From the NCBI RefSeq assembly GCF_029873635.1, contig NC_080423.1, forward strand, positions 97,460,397 to 97,524,396: 64,000 bases of DNA, written 5' to 3'. The notes beneath the pieces were generated by a model. The model saw only the letters and a list, made by a program, of their open reading frames with translations, was not told the DNA's origin and did no database searches. The DNA is from Malania oleifera. Taxonomy: Eukaryota; Streptophyta; Magnoliopsida; Santalales; Ximeniaceae. Positions within the stretch are counted from its first letter, which is position 1. Each line of letters begins with the position of its first letter. The position numbers and the translations under genes are program-made. Below are positions 1-11,871 of this stretch, one piece after another.

Positions 1-2224
1 ATATGTCTAAGGTTCGTCAAAATCTGCAAGTGTAGTGAAGAAAAATTCAGAATGTAGTGATAAAGATATGCTATGTGTTTCATCGGGTTCGGAGTGCCTC
101 ATGGGTGATTCTTAGATCTTAGACACCCGATGCTTTTATCCTAGAAAATGATTTGACACCTACAGGTCAGTTTATGCTGGTTGTTTTTTTTTTTTATGGA
201 AAATGATATTTCATGCAAAAGATTTGTTATTGGAAATGTCAAAATCAGAATGTATGATGGTGTTGTAAGAACCATATGTGATGTAAAGCATAAACCGGGT
301 CTAATGAAGAATGTTATTTTATTGGGTACTTTAGACTATAATGGATATTGTTATAAGTCTTAAAGTGGAGAAATGAAAGTGTGTGAAGGCAACTTGATAG
401 TGATGAAAAGAAAAAAAGTAGCGGGAAATATCTATGCACCGTAGGATGTTACGGTTGTAGGTGGAGTTGCAACTGTTGAATCTGAGTCAGATATCTTGTG
501 ACATATGCGGTTAAAGCATATGGGTGACTACATGTTTTTAGATGTTTGGAAATCGATGATGATAGCATCAGGGGATAGACATATGTATTTCGTGAATTTA
601 TCACAAAGGGTCTTGGTGTACTTCATGCAGTGGTTGAGGCGGATAACCAGACCGGGAGAGAGATTCTCAAGTCAAACATTGGGGTTGAGTACGCTGGTTT
701 TGTTCAAGGAGTTTTGTGAGCAGGGCATATCATATGCAGGACTTGCAAGGTACTTCATGGTGAAGTCAGTGAGTATGACGCGTTTCTCGTGTAACCGATT
801 GTCAAAGGTATCACTATATGGAAAAGTTGCAAGTAAATTGTGAACAGATTTTGCGGTAGACTACTCGGTTGTGAGTGGATGTCCACTGGTGCACTATTAT
901 AGTGATGGAGGATCTAGGCTTGATGTTATGTTTGGACAGTACACTTTTCTGGGGTATAAGAAATGTGGGTTCAAGCTGGGTGATCCTATGGCAAATAAAG
1001 GGGTGATCGAGGACATGGATTTTTTTGATGATGTCATGGATCAGCGTACTCAGGTTAAGGAAGAGAAACAAATGCCGCTGCAACAGCAAAAATCATGTTA
1101 AGGTGGAGTTAAGGAATCAGGGCAGAAATGTGCGGAGTTCTATCTCGGGCCAACAGTATCACGGTATGAAGGGGCATGTGATGCAGGTGGAGCAACAAAC
1201 TCAGGGCAGGAATGACATACTTCATATTGCAGGGAGTTTTAGCTCGGGAGACTAGCAGAATCATGGTGGGCCCATGTGCCCTATCAAACCACCACTCAGG
1301 TATAAATTTAACATTCTGGTGTTTCATGCATCCATTACTATCAGCAGCAAGGTCTCTACTATTTTTAAAGTTATAATACATGACAAAGGGAAAAATAGAA
1401 GGCTAAGTGTTATGGTAGAGAAAATGGATGTATTACATATGTACCAGGTGTGTGAGTTGATGAGACTTCCAGTGTGGAAGAGGGTGATAGTATGCAGTCG
1501 AGTGATGTATCTGTTGTGTGTGAATGACATGTTATTGGCTAGAAATGCTTTAACTGAGGCTATAAGTTGGGAACTCCGTTGAAAGTTTTTGACATGAATG
1601 TGTTTGGTACGGTCGAGATGGGTCTTGGTTTGTTGATTCGCATGGACAAAATTGTAGGGAGATTAGTGTTATCTCAAGATGGTTTTGTGAACAGAGCTAT
1701 AGGGAGATTAGAATTATCTCAGGGTGGCTTTATGGATGGAACCGCAAGGAGACTTTGTTTACTGTCTCAAGGGGGTTCTGTGAAGAATCATTATGGAATG
1801 TCTACCACTCGGTACCTAAGGATGGATTGTGATGTCCGAGATATGTCAAAGGTCCCCCATGATTGTGCAATAGGGTGTTTCAGCAGGCAACATAGTGAAC
1901 CGTTAGTTGTCAGTTTTGTTGAATACTATACAGGGGGCTTTGGTGATATAAGGCTTGCAGCAATTTTTGTGTTTACTGTTGTGGGAAGGTCTTGTTGGAA
2001 TCCTAGGGTGAAGTCTTCGGGTGATGCATCTACAAATATATCGGGGTTGATGGTAGAAGCTAAAACTACCATTGGTAAGTTCAAGCAGCGTTGCTTGGAC
2101 TTGGTGCATGTCTCCAAGTGTTAGAAAGAAGACGGTCCCAACTGAACGTTCTAAGGTCAAGGTGGAGCAATCAGATATGTTTTTCAGGTTCTCCTAAGGG
2201 GCATACAATCCCCAAGGTGGAGAT
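1..2224 (+). mobile_element. Copia LTR retrotransposon, internal region (decayed, 5' end off window)
   Basis: Fragments in several frames read like a Ty1/copia polyprotein in the usual order. Near 181-363 is a GAG-pre-integrase-like stretch (KHKPGLMKNVILLGTLD). Integrase-like remnants follow at about 500-1080. RT-end and RNase H-like remnants lie near 1567-2120. The region ends at a purine tract (CCAAGGTGGAGA), which is the classic Copia polypurine tract, directly before an LTR that begins TGTTAT. This order fixes the + orientation. The element is a fossil with many breaks. Its 5' LTR and gag lie left of the window. Clade (Tork/SIRE-like) is a guess. Confidence 0.75.
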
Positions 2225-2847
2225 TGTTATATTTGTGTGTGGCTCTTATACTTAGTGGAGTTCATAAACAAAGGAAGAAAAGCATATGGTTGAAATTATT
2301 GGTGCTCTGTAGAAGGGACTCGTCGACGAGTGTGCCTCACTCGTCGACGAGGAGATACCGAGAGCTAGAAAATCTCAGAAATTCAAAGACTCGTTGACGA
2401 GTGCCCTACTCTAGTCGACAAGTGGACTTCTCTCTCTCGTCAACGAGTGCCCTACTCGTCGACGAGTGCTCTCGGGGCTGCGAGGAAATTTTCAAATTTT
2501 GAATATGAACGTTGTAACGGTTGGGGATTAGGAGGGAAGCATTCGTGGGGTTGTTAAATATACTACTCTTAGTATATTGTAGTGAGAGAGAGGGTGAGAG
2601 AAAGAGAGAAAATCATTGTATACCATTGTAGTGTGTATCTTTGATTTTCATAGTGAAACTCTTTCCTTATTACTCCCGTGAATGTAGGCCTTGCCGAACC
2701 ACATATTCCTGGTGTCGTTACTCTTATCTTTACTTTCTTTATATTGCTATGGTTGTGGAATGATTCTGGATTCATCATTTAGATTGTTGCAAGTGTATGT
2801 TTGATCCTTTACAACAACATTATTATTCTGCTATGCATTGTTTAACA
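2225..2847 (+). mobile_element. Copia 3' LTR
   Basis: It starts TGTTAT immediately after the polypurine tract and ends TTTAACA, giving the inverted TGTTA...TAACA ends typical of plant Copia LTRs (about 623 bp). The U3 holds a cluster of CTCGTCGACGAG-like palindromes, followed further on by an AG-rich stretch. The sequence to its right (2848 onward) belongs to a different Copia element on the opposite strand, so this LTR marks an insertion point. The left target-site duplication is off window. Confidence 0.75.
2319..2466. promoter_or_regulatory. Palindrome cluster CTCGTCGACGAG in Copia U3
   Basis: About six exact or near copies of CTCGTCGACGAG occur within about 150 bp, two of them at 2319-2330 and 2340-2351. 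A GGAGATACCGAGAG spacer follows the second copy. The same palindrome and spacer recur in the U3 of the Tekay-type LTRs elsewhere in the window. The cluster lies upstream of the presumed Copia promoter, so a role as a repeated protein-binding or enhancer element is inferred, not shown. Confidence 0.6.
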
Positions 2848-3144
2848 GGCATCAATGAATGGTGTTATGGTGGTGGTCGTTGATGTCTTATCCAATGAGT
2901 TCTTTGAAGGATGGAAGTGGAGATATCAGTGGAGTTGGGACAAGGTTTATCACTAGTAACATACTCAAGTAGATTATACCCAATTAGGAGGGCTTCAAAT
3001 TGGGCATGCATTGAGGGAAGGTTGAAGGTGTGAGTTTTTCGTTTATTTGGGTAGTGATATTGAGAGCAATAAGAGGGATCTCTGTTGGAGAGGGTGGAGT
3101 TGTGATCAGGTTCTCGTGGGAGAAAGGCTCTCTTGATACCATAA
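2848..3144 (-). mobile_element. Second Copia element: PBS and gag N-terminus (relic)
   Basis: On the minus strand an ATGGTATCAAGAGAGCC sequence resembles the initiator-Met tRNA primer-binding region (TGGTATCAGAGC). It is followed by a reading that matches the start of plant Copia gag (NITTQINEKLTPSTFPQ, then LIGYNLLEYVT, then HWIR). The gag is cut off at 2847/2848 by the + strand Copia LTR, so this is the older element. It is broken. Confidence 0.7.
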
Positions 3145-3420
3145 TGAAGTTTGAAAATATTGACAGTAAAGTTCTTATTACTCTTGTGAAGAATATTTCA
3201 CCCTCATTACAAATGTTTGTATGGAAATATATACAAGTATACAAAATCTATTCTAGGAATGAAAGTTAAAAATAAGCCTCACTGTTACAAAACTTTAACT
3301 CATGATTTGTCTAACTGTTACAAAGCTTTAACTCGTGATTTGTTAAACTATTACAAAGTTTTAACTTGTGATTTGCCTAATTGTTACAAAAAGTTTCTGG
3401 CTATTACAACCATATTTTCA
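3145..3420 (-). mobile_element. 5' LTR of the second Copia element (probable)
   Basis: It lies directly before the minus-strand primer-binding site. In minus sense it would run TGAAAATATGG...AAACTTCA, with matching TGAA/TTCA ends. The outer boundary at 3420 is chosen only from that end symmetry. It contains the 33-bp tandem repeat at 3281-3391. Confidence 0.45.
3281..3391. repeat. 33-bp tandem repeat, about 3.4 copies
   Basis: Three full units (3281-3313, 3314-3346, 3347-3379) and a partial fourth share the pattern ACTGTTACAAAGCTTTAACT plus a short AT-rich tail. The period is a multiple of three, so the + strand reads as an 11-residue repeat, but this is most likely LTR sequence and not a coding region. 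Confidence 0.85.
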
Positions 3421-5142
3421 ACCTAATAATCAGGTTGTATGATCTTGTGCTTGATTTGAGGAGTCATCTTTTATAAGTTTCACCATATGAACAAATTATC
3501 AACCATTGAATACAAAATAAAGCACAAGTAGTAAACAAGTATGAAAGTAGACAAGAGTCACGTCGTAAACGTTAGCAAGGGAGGCAAGTAGGCTAAACAC
3601 ATTTACAAAATCTAGTGATTTTTACAATGACTCATGAACGTTCATCCTCTCCTAAAGAGCTTTATACGCTATTCTAGCTTTGATACTAGGAAACATGAAA
3701 CTAACCGAAGAGTCATACACCTACGTCTATGGCATTATCCTACTCAAGGAATAAAACCTATACTACTTTTTACTTGATGGTTACCCATCCCAATGTACAC
3801 AAGACAATTGATCACAAGCATGGATAATGCCCTCAACAAGCTTGGCTCGTGACATGTAGGCTCTCCTCCCCTTTCAAAAATCCACTTACAAGAATTAACC
3901 ACCCAACGAAATCCTCCTATTCGTGAAACATGACACTAATTTATGTATCTAATAACTACGAATATTTAATAGACAAAGTACACCAAAAAGAAAAAATTTG
4001 GAGCATCTTTATGGATAGCATCACTATATCCATAAATGTAAAAACCACTAACATGAGTGATATGCACAAATAATATTTAACAAGTGTCTATTTTTGCACA
4101 ATGCCATCTATAGAATAGTCATAAGGCAATTAGATTTAATCATAGAGATGTCCTAACCCCACCATTCACGTGATAGGAAAAACCTTAGGCACGTTACATA
4201 ATTTGATACATGTAGTTCCAAAACAGCAGAGGCTTTGCATGGAAAGGAAGGATTTGCAAATTGCATCACTTATAGTTCTCATTTTTTGTAAATTCAGTGC
4301 TTGGTATGCAAGGAAATAGAATTATCTTGAATCATAATCCTGAAAAGAGTACATTTTTTGGGTCACAAAACTAACCAAATTACTCAAATTTGGTGAGAAT
4401 TTGTGAGAATTGAGAATGACATACCCCACCCTCCTTCAAATGTTCCTTTGAACAAGGGATAAAATAAGGAGGAAAGGGAAACAAGTCAACAATTTTTTTT
4501 CCATTTGTCATACCAAAGAAAAGAATTCAATAAAAGTCATTTATAATTCTATCCATTGTATTTCTAAATTAATTGCGAGCTTGTGTTTACGAGTGTAGAC
4601 TACATGCGTTGGGTTCCAATTTGTATGAATTCAGCCAGACCCAAGGTTTGAGCTCTAATGTTATATTTGGGAGCTTGGAATGTGAACCTAGATTCACATT
4701 TATATATATATATTTGGACAAAATATAATTCAAAATTTTAGTCACTCGAGGCCTACAATGATACAATCTACTTAAGGTTGTATACGGGAGTAAGACTTTT
4801 AGACCGCAGTGTTGGATTTGTATAGATCCATCTTAACAAAATTCAATATAATTTTGTGTTTCGTTGTTCTCAAATTCACGCAAACTCAAATCTAATGCCC
4901 AAATTTCTAGCTCCCAAACACCGGGTAGGCTCCCAAAAGCGGTGTGAGTTGAATTCAATTTAACCGAGTTGAATTAAATTCTATTTGAACATGATCCCCA
5001 CAGTGACACCATAATCAACCATACTAAATTTAATGAGGCCCACAAAATCAGGTATGGTAAGAAAGAAAATTCCAAATGCCTACATTTCTAAGACTAATGA
5101 AATTTGCTCAAGCGAGAACAAGCGTTAACCACATATAAGTGT
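3421..5142. other. Intergenic, no gene recognised
   Basis: AT-rich unique-looking sequence. Neither strand shows an open frame with recognisable similarity. If the methyltransferase-like exon at 5151-5508 belongs to a living gene, this stretch would be part of its first intron. No second exon of that family was found here. Confidence 0.5.
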
Positions 5143-5150
5143 TCAGGTAC

Positions 5151-5508
5151 CCGAAAGGCCGGCGAATCGGAGCGCTTCCTCGACCATGCGAATCTGCGCG
5201 AGCCGGTGATCGGTGACGTAGGCCTGCACGTGCGTGTCGTAGAAGCCGTGGTGCATGTGCTCGCCCCATATCTCTTCCCATATCCCCGACGACCCGTCGT
5301 AAAACTCAGCAATCCCCTTCTGCAACTCTCCATCCGCAGCACGCGCCGCCGATGAAGCCACCGCGCGCACCGCCGCCCCCCGCCAACGGAGGGGAGAAAC
5401 CCAGTCGCACTTGCGGGGCCGGCCCAATCTGTCACACGTGGGAAGAACGCGGCGGCGCAGCCGGGGAGAGGCCCAATCGCACGTGCGGGAGAAGGTGACG
5501 CCAGACAT
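5151..5508 (-). CDS. Gamma-tocopherol methyltransferase-like, exon 1 (partial gene)
   Basis: The minus-strand reading carries ELQKGIAEFYDGSSGIWEE, then IWGEHMHHGFYD, then DHRLAQIRMVEEALRFAGLS. This matches the segment just before the SAM-binding domain in plant gamma-tocopherol methyltransferases (VTE4) and related N-methyltransferases. VTE4 methylates gamma- to alpha-tocopherol in plastids. The first in-frame ATG is at 5508, giving about 119 codons. The first 60 or so residues are Arg/Ser/Ala-rich and transit-peptide-like, with an internal near-repeat (TCDWASPRLRR / KCDWVSPLRWR). The reading is open further upstream without an ATG. It ends at CGG|GTACCT, a plausible phase-1 donor at 5150. 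The SAM-binding motif (VDVGCGIGG) and the remaining exons are not in the window, so the gene either continues left past a long intron or is a severed fragment. The exon is much more GC-rich than its surroundings. Confidence 0.7.
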
Positions 5509-5622
5509 TCTGGCCACGGCTGGACCCAATGTTCTGTTTCTGTTTTTGGTATTGTTCAGAGCTGGAGCCTTGAAGGGGAGCCACCGACCCTCACCCTGTT
5601 CAGCTAAAACCTTCGTTTTCAA

Positions 5623-8229
5623 TCATTAGGAAAAAAATAAATAAATAAATTCCTTCTTAATCATTTTGATCCTGTGCAGAGAATATGAAATTTTTCGTTT
5701 TGCGTGCATAACAAAATACGGTAGATAAGAAAAACTAAAAAATCAAATCATATCACAAAACTGAACCAATCTGAATCCACAAATTGGTTCATCATTTTTT
5801 CCATTGGGTTTCGCATCAAAATTTTTAATTTTTTCATTTATGGATTCAGTTAGATTTAACTCGGCCCATTTAATAATGATGATTAACCGAATCAAATCGA
5901 TTATATGTTATATATAATTTTAATAGTTTGAATTAAAAAGACAATTATATATTGATGCTTAAATTTTGATAATGAATAAAACAAAATTGCAACAATGTAC
6001 CATTTTAGCATGAAATTAAACAATACATTGAAACACATAAAATAGGAACAATATTTAAATATAATTTTTTCTATGTTTTTAGCACAATTAATTGCTAATT
6101 AAATTACTTAAAAATAGATTGATTCAATCAACAATTTTAATAGTACAAAGGAATTTTTTTTAAAAAAAATTAAATCTGCTTACTCAAAGGCGAAAATTTT
6201 TACCATCCTGAAGGGAGGTTAGTAGTAGGACTCTTTTCTAATGGAGATCCAGCTATCAAGTATTAAAAGAAAAATGGATGAAAAGAAAATAGGGAAGAAA
6301 AGAGGGAGAAGAAGATGAGTCCTAATACAAATAATAGGTATAACTTGTTTTTAGTGAGATTAATTGTCATATATATGTATTTCGATGATTAGTTTTTACA
6401 ATGATATCATAATTTAATTTAGCACATTATGATAAATTCATATGAATAATATAATATGTATGTAGTACGTAAAACTTTACAAAATATTATGGGCATATAT
6501 ATGTAATATAAATTTATTTGCGCCGAATCAATTTAAATGTAAAATTATTGAGAAAAATAAAATACATATATAAATCATAAGAATATTGAATGAGAATTTA
6601 AAATGTAAAATTTGAGCAAAATTTAAATATTTTATTTTATAACACATGGAAAGTTTGTAAAGACCTGAACCCGAGTGAGTTCCTACATATAAATTTTTCA
6701 GCGAACGCAATAAATTTCATTTATTTTTATTACTAAAACACTAATTAGTTCCATTACAAATATATGTCTCAAATATTAAAATTAAATTTTTTAAAATTTT
6801 AAAATACACAAACATATTCTAAATTGTATTATGTTAATTTTTTTTTTTATTCTACTCTACTCTTTGTACTCCCACTCATGCACCTGCTACTCCTGATTTC
6901 TTATATGCTCTTCCTAGTTATCTGAAATGTAAAATAATGATTGGAGTGAAATGACGCTCAGTAAGTAAATAAAATTATTATTAGTGTGTGACCAAAATGA
7001 ACTTTCTTAATATTATAATTTAGTAAAATAACATTTAATATTAAAAATTCAAGATTGCATTTAAAATAAGTGTAAATTCAAAAATTTTTATATAAAACTT
7101 TTACCATAAATTATAGCAATAAAATTTTTATAACTATACACTGCAACTATTAAACTGAACTTGTTAACTTTAAAAACTGTAATTATGGTATTTAATTATA
7201 TACATATATACTTTTCCTTATACGTTTTCTTTAGATAATCATTTAGGCACAAAAATAGTCATCTCCACATAAACATATATTTTTCCTTCAAATCTTTAAT
7301 AACTATGTTCACATAATTATGTACATATACATATACTGTAAAAATTTTATTTAAGTATGTTAATCGTAAGTCATGTTTACCCATATTACTGAATTGTGCG
7401 GTTCGAAAACTGGAGTTAGACGGCTAGCTGGCCGGTCAAACTAAATCAACGTATATCATCATTAAGAGAGATTTTTCCTACTAATTATTGGTTCGACTCA
7501 GCTGTGTAAAACTACTCTATAAACAGTGTGAGTGCACTCTGATTTATTTAAACTTTAAGTTAAGGTACGGAGTATTCATAATTTTTTGTATCTTCAGAAC
7601 CATAAAGGGGTTTAGAAAATATCTTATTATATAATTTATATAATTAAAATAATATCATGAAGATATTATTTTTACTCATATTTTCATAAAATACGGAGCG
7701 TAAAAATAAACTCATGTTATCTTTACTCATATTTTCGTGAAATATGTAACGCAAAAATAAATTCATGCCACATGATTTTCGTATTAAAAATATTTTTTTA
7801 AATAAAAATTAATGTTATAAAATACTCGAGAGGTTTAGAATATTTTTTAACTCAATAATAAATACAAGTATATTAAAAATAAAATTGATATAATTAAATA
7901 TACATAAAAATAAATTCAAAAAAATTATAAAAAATAATTAAGATAATCAAAATTTACTTACCCTGACTTATTCCTGTGAAACAATCACACTCAACTTTTA
8001 ACTCTTATAAGAGTGAAATTGAAAAGAGGGAAAAAAATAAAAATTTTAAGTATAATAAAAATTCTTCAAATGCCACTCAATTTTTTTCTCACTCTTCTTT
8101 TCTTTTTTCCGTTTCTTTCTCATTTCTCTTCAGTTTTTTATTCTTCACAACTCCTTATATAGCTCATTTATTTATTTGTTCTTTCATTATCAACGAGCAT
8201 AAAAGAGGAAGCATGGGAGTAAATGGGAG
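5623..8229. other. AT-rich intergenic DNA upstream of the methyltransferase-like exon
   Basis: Very AT-rich. The part next to 5623 would hold the promoter and 5' UTR of the minus-strand exon, but no convincing TATA box stands out among the many AT runs. No coding similarity was seen on either strand; the short open frames here are low-complexity. Confidence 0.5.
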
Positions 8230-8325
8230 ACATTAATTATGGGGATAAGGGAGACGTGATGAGTGAGTGATGGGTTGACATTAATTATGGGAATAAGGGA
8301 GACGTGATGAGTGAGTGATGGGTGA
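8230..8325. repeat. 48-bp tandem duplication
   Basis: Two nearly identical adjacent units (8230-8277 and 8278-8325), each running ACATTAATTATGGGGATAAG, then GGAGACGTGATGAGTGAGTG, then ATGGGT. They differ at only a few positions, so the duplication is recent. Confidence 0.9.
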
Positions 8326-8410
8326 GTATATATGTACATTATCCGCAAGTGCTTGTTGTGTTGCTTTTATTGTGTATAACAATTCATGCAAATGTATACA
8401 TAATCACCTA

Positions 8411-8411
<1 letters not shown>

Positions 8412-8450
<39 letters not shown>

Positions 8451-8453
8451 TTA
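8412..8453. repeat. (ATT)n microsatellite
   Basis: An uninterrupted run of about 13 ATT units. Confidence 0.95.
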
Positions 8454-8539
8454 TCATATATTTTCATAATATATGTCAATTAAAAAAATATTATTTTATA
8501 TATATATATATACCTATATATATACACTAATTGTGTTTA

Positions 8540-10486
8540 CTTTATTTATCTTATAAAATTTCACATTAATCAAATCGATCTCTAGGGAGTGATGGAGTCG
8601 CAATGGTTTCTGAACACTTGTTTAAACAAAATCTTTTTTAAACATCAATAATGGAATCAAGGATCCTAACAAAGAAACAATTTCATATTATTATTAACTT
8701 AATGACCATTTATATTTTATTATTATCATTATTATGTTTTAATCATATATATATTTTTGGGGTCATTACAAAGTTAAACATTTATTAAATTATATGTGTT
8801 TATGTATTTATATATAAATATATATTTATATATAACTATAATTTTTTAATATTAAATATTTTTTATGGAAGGCAAGTGAGAAAACAATCGCTTATTCTAA
8901 TTTTAATATATATGTTATATGTAAATAGAAATATAACATGGTATATATATTTCTATATATTTTTAATAATATTAATTAAAATTAACTCTATAATTTTAGT
9001 GGAGAAAAATTATATTATATTGTATATATTATATTGAATATTTTAAAAATATTTCTAATTATTTATACTAATTTTAATGTATATAGGGTATGCAAACAAA
9101 AATAGTAATATGATATACATACTTTTATATTTTCAAACAATATAAATTAAAAATAATTCTATGCTTAGTAGATGTATATATAAACAAATAATGAAGAAAG
9201 TAGAAACTATTAATCTGAATTAATTTTATAATATAAAAGTATTGAAAAAGAAAGTAATGGAAAGTTATTGAGTTGGGATTATTTTTTAAAAAATTATTTA
9301 GTGAAATTCATTAATGTTTGAATATTTAAATTTTTTCAAATAAAAAAATTTTCTAAAAATAAGTTTTTAAAAAATTAATGAAATCAATATGAAAGGAGGA
9401 ATTTAGTGGGCCTGTGCAGACCAAAGAAAAGTAAACTAGTTTAAAAATAAATTAAAAATTATTAAAAAATTAGTGAAGCCCGTGCAGGCCCATGCTAAAA
9501 GAGAAATGAGGGAAAAAGACATAGGAAGGGTAAAAAAAAATTATGGAGCCTGCATGGGCCCTGCATATGTTAAAAGTTTTTTGAAAAAATAGTGGGGCTC
9601 ACATGGGATCCTGTCTAATGTAAAAGGAATATTCAAAAATAAAAAAATCGACGCCCATTAAAACTTTGGATTCAAATATATATATATATATAGTGAAATA
9701 TGATTTTGGCTTAGAGATGAAAAGCTAAGTGATTGTTTAGTTTTGAAAATAATTTTTATTTTTATCTTTAATTTTCTAGAGAAGTACAAAAATATTAGCA
9801 TTTATTTTTTTTAAAAGATTTGCAGGATTTGTAATTATAACATTCATTTGTGGAAAATAGTTTTATTTTCTATTTTCAAATTTTCAAATAATTAGAAAGC
9901 TCCCACCCTATTTTTCAAATTTCTAAAGTTGTATATATGGAAAAGTTGGAAGACACCATTTTATTGTTTTAAAATTTATACTTTTTACATAATTTTTAGA
10001 AAATTGAAAAGGAAAGTGTGATTATTAATTGATGGAAATATCTATAAATAAAAAATAAAAATTTATTTTTCATAAATAAAAAAATATTTTTATGTCCTTT
10101 TAAACATAAATAATTTAATATATTATTATAAATTAATAATAAACTGAGAAAAAACTCAATTATATTATATGGATGTCACATTGATGACATAAAGACTAAA
10201 GACAAAACATAGAGTTTAATTTGATTATATGCGTGCCACTTGACATAAAGTCCAAAAGCGAAATAAGAGTTTTGGAGGAGTGGGCCTAGCTGGAACCATT
10301 AATGTTGTTTGACATATATATTTCATTTACTTTTTTAAATTTAAATTTCATTGAGCTACAATCATACTAAAATTTTGTTTTAATAATTGTTACTAATAAA
10401 GTTTGGATTGCTAAATTTTGAAATGAAATTTGTTGGTTTGATCACAACCTTGACTACTTGAAAGAAGAAGTAAAGAAAATTTAGAG
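8540..10486. other. AT-rich intergenic DNA, no gene recognised
   Basis: Long AT-rich stretch with no similarity seen. It contains a diverged GC-containing repeat family at 9404-9640. Near 9730-10100 a start like GTTTAGTTTTGAAAATAATT and a later AAAATAAAAATTTATTTTTC are weakly complementary and could be a worn MITE, but the ends are not convincing. Confidence 0.4.
9404..9640. repeat. Four diverged copies of a GGGCCTGTGCAG-type unit
   Basis: About every 60-75 bp a short GC-rich word recurs in otherwise AT-rich DNA: GTGGGCCTGTGCAGACC, GAAGCCCGTGCAGGCCCATG, GGAGCCTGCATGGGCCCTGC and GGGGCTCACATGGGATCC. Each is followed by an A-rich tract such as TAAAAG. Whether this is an old tandem array or part of a transposon is unclear. 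Confidence 0.5.
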
Positions 10487-10724
10487 TGTTAGTCTTAATT
10501 ATAGGAGTAATTGTGTAGATTTGATTAGCCTTAATTATAGAAATGATTGTAGAGATTTCATTAGATTGGGGATTTGATTATCTTTAATTATAGGAATGAT
10601 TTTGGGGATTTAATTAGATTGTACAGTGATTCTTTATTTCTTTATATAGTCTTCTTATGTATAAGTATCCATTCTATAGTGATAATATATTATCTAATTC
10701 TCTTACATTCTTCTTGATCTAACA
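10487..10724 (+). mobile_element. Copia-type LTR with primer-binding-site start
   Basis: About 238 bp with inverted ends TGTTAG...CTAACA, followed at once by TGGCAT, resembling the TGGTATC primer-binding start. It contains three diverged copies of a CTTAATTATAGGAATGATTG unit. The element is cut off at 10732 by the start of a Tekay-type LTR. No matching target-site duplication was seen, so it is probably the 5' LTR of a truncated element and not a solo LTR. Confidence 0.55.
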
Positions 10725-10731
10725 TGGCATA

Positions 10732-11763
10732 TGTAGCGCCCCAAACCCGGTGGGACCCGGAGTGCTATTCTTACATGCATAATTCCTTGTAATAGTCTTT
10801 GATACCATAAATTACACAACCCACCCCTAAAAGGGGATCCCGGGTGTCACGCCCCGAACCCGCCCAGTGGGGCCCGGAGTGTGATGTGATCCAATCACTT
10901 ATGTCTGATACCATAACCTTAATCACTTAGCAAAAAAATAAATAAAAATCCTCAATAATATACCAGAATACTATATAAACATCCCAAAACAGTATTTCTG
11001 AACATCCAATATCTATTTATACATCTTAGAAAACTAATAACATAAACCAAAAATGCAGCCAAAATATGTACCATCTCACAAAAATATTATGCCAACAAAC
11101 CCAGCCCGAGTTTGCTAAGTTCGATCACGTGGAGGTCTTGAAAAAGATGAAATTCATATCGGGTGAGACACATCTCAGTAAGACGGAATAAATTAATATC
11201 GATGTGTGGCTATCATGAGATTTGTGTACAAAATATAATCATCATTTACAAATTAATCTATAATTATGAAATCATTCTTTGTCCTTACTCACACACATGC
11301 AGCGTATTTTATTAACGAGAGTTTTCCAAGGATTTGGGTGATTACCCTCCCATACAAGTAGTACCTCTCTACTCTGATACCTTATGCAACCGAGTATAAT
11401 TACAACTGATGCTCATCAGCGCACTTACCTTACTTAGTAAGCCCTCAGGTGGATAGTTTGTCTCGTATTCATACACATTCACACAATTATTTATCAGTGA
11501 AGGTTCCCGAGAATAGGGAAGATTACCTGCCCATACAAGTAGCTTCCCTCTTCTCTAATACGTTATGCAGCCCGACATAACTACATCTGATACCTATTAG
11601 GGCACTCGCATTTCTCAGCAAGCCCTCGGGCAGAGAGTTTATCTCGCCCCAAATACATATAATACTACAATATGTAATATATTTATTTTTTACTCTATAT
11701 TTGTTATCTCAATAATACTCATCTCTTCATGATCTCAGTTGTCACATTTCACATCACATAATT
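10732..11763 (-). mobile_element. Tekay-type LTR Q (partial)
   Basis: It begins TGTAGCGCCCC, the antisense end of the long LTR family in this window. It carries family blocks in antisense: GGTGAGACACATCTCAGTAAG near 11161-11181 and repeated TACAAGTAG / AAGCCCTC motifs. A second internal head (TGTCACGCCCCGAACCCGCC, from 10845) resembles its own terminus, as in LTR H and LTR S. It is interrupted at 11764 by LTR S. The promoter-bearing half is not found in the window. Confidence 0.65.
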
Positions 11764-11871
11764 TGTAACGCCCAAACCTGAAACTAGGGTCCGGAGTGTT
11801 ATTTAAAGTATATCTCTGATACCACCTTGTGACGCCCTGAACCCGCCAAATGGAGCCTCAGTGCCACGTGT

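Noticed and set aside
11828-11871. TGTGACGCCC considered as the start of a separate nested LTR
   Set aside because: LTR H shows the same two heads 65 bp apart at its terminus, so this is one LTR with a doubled end.
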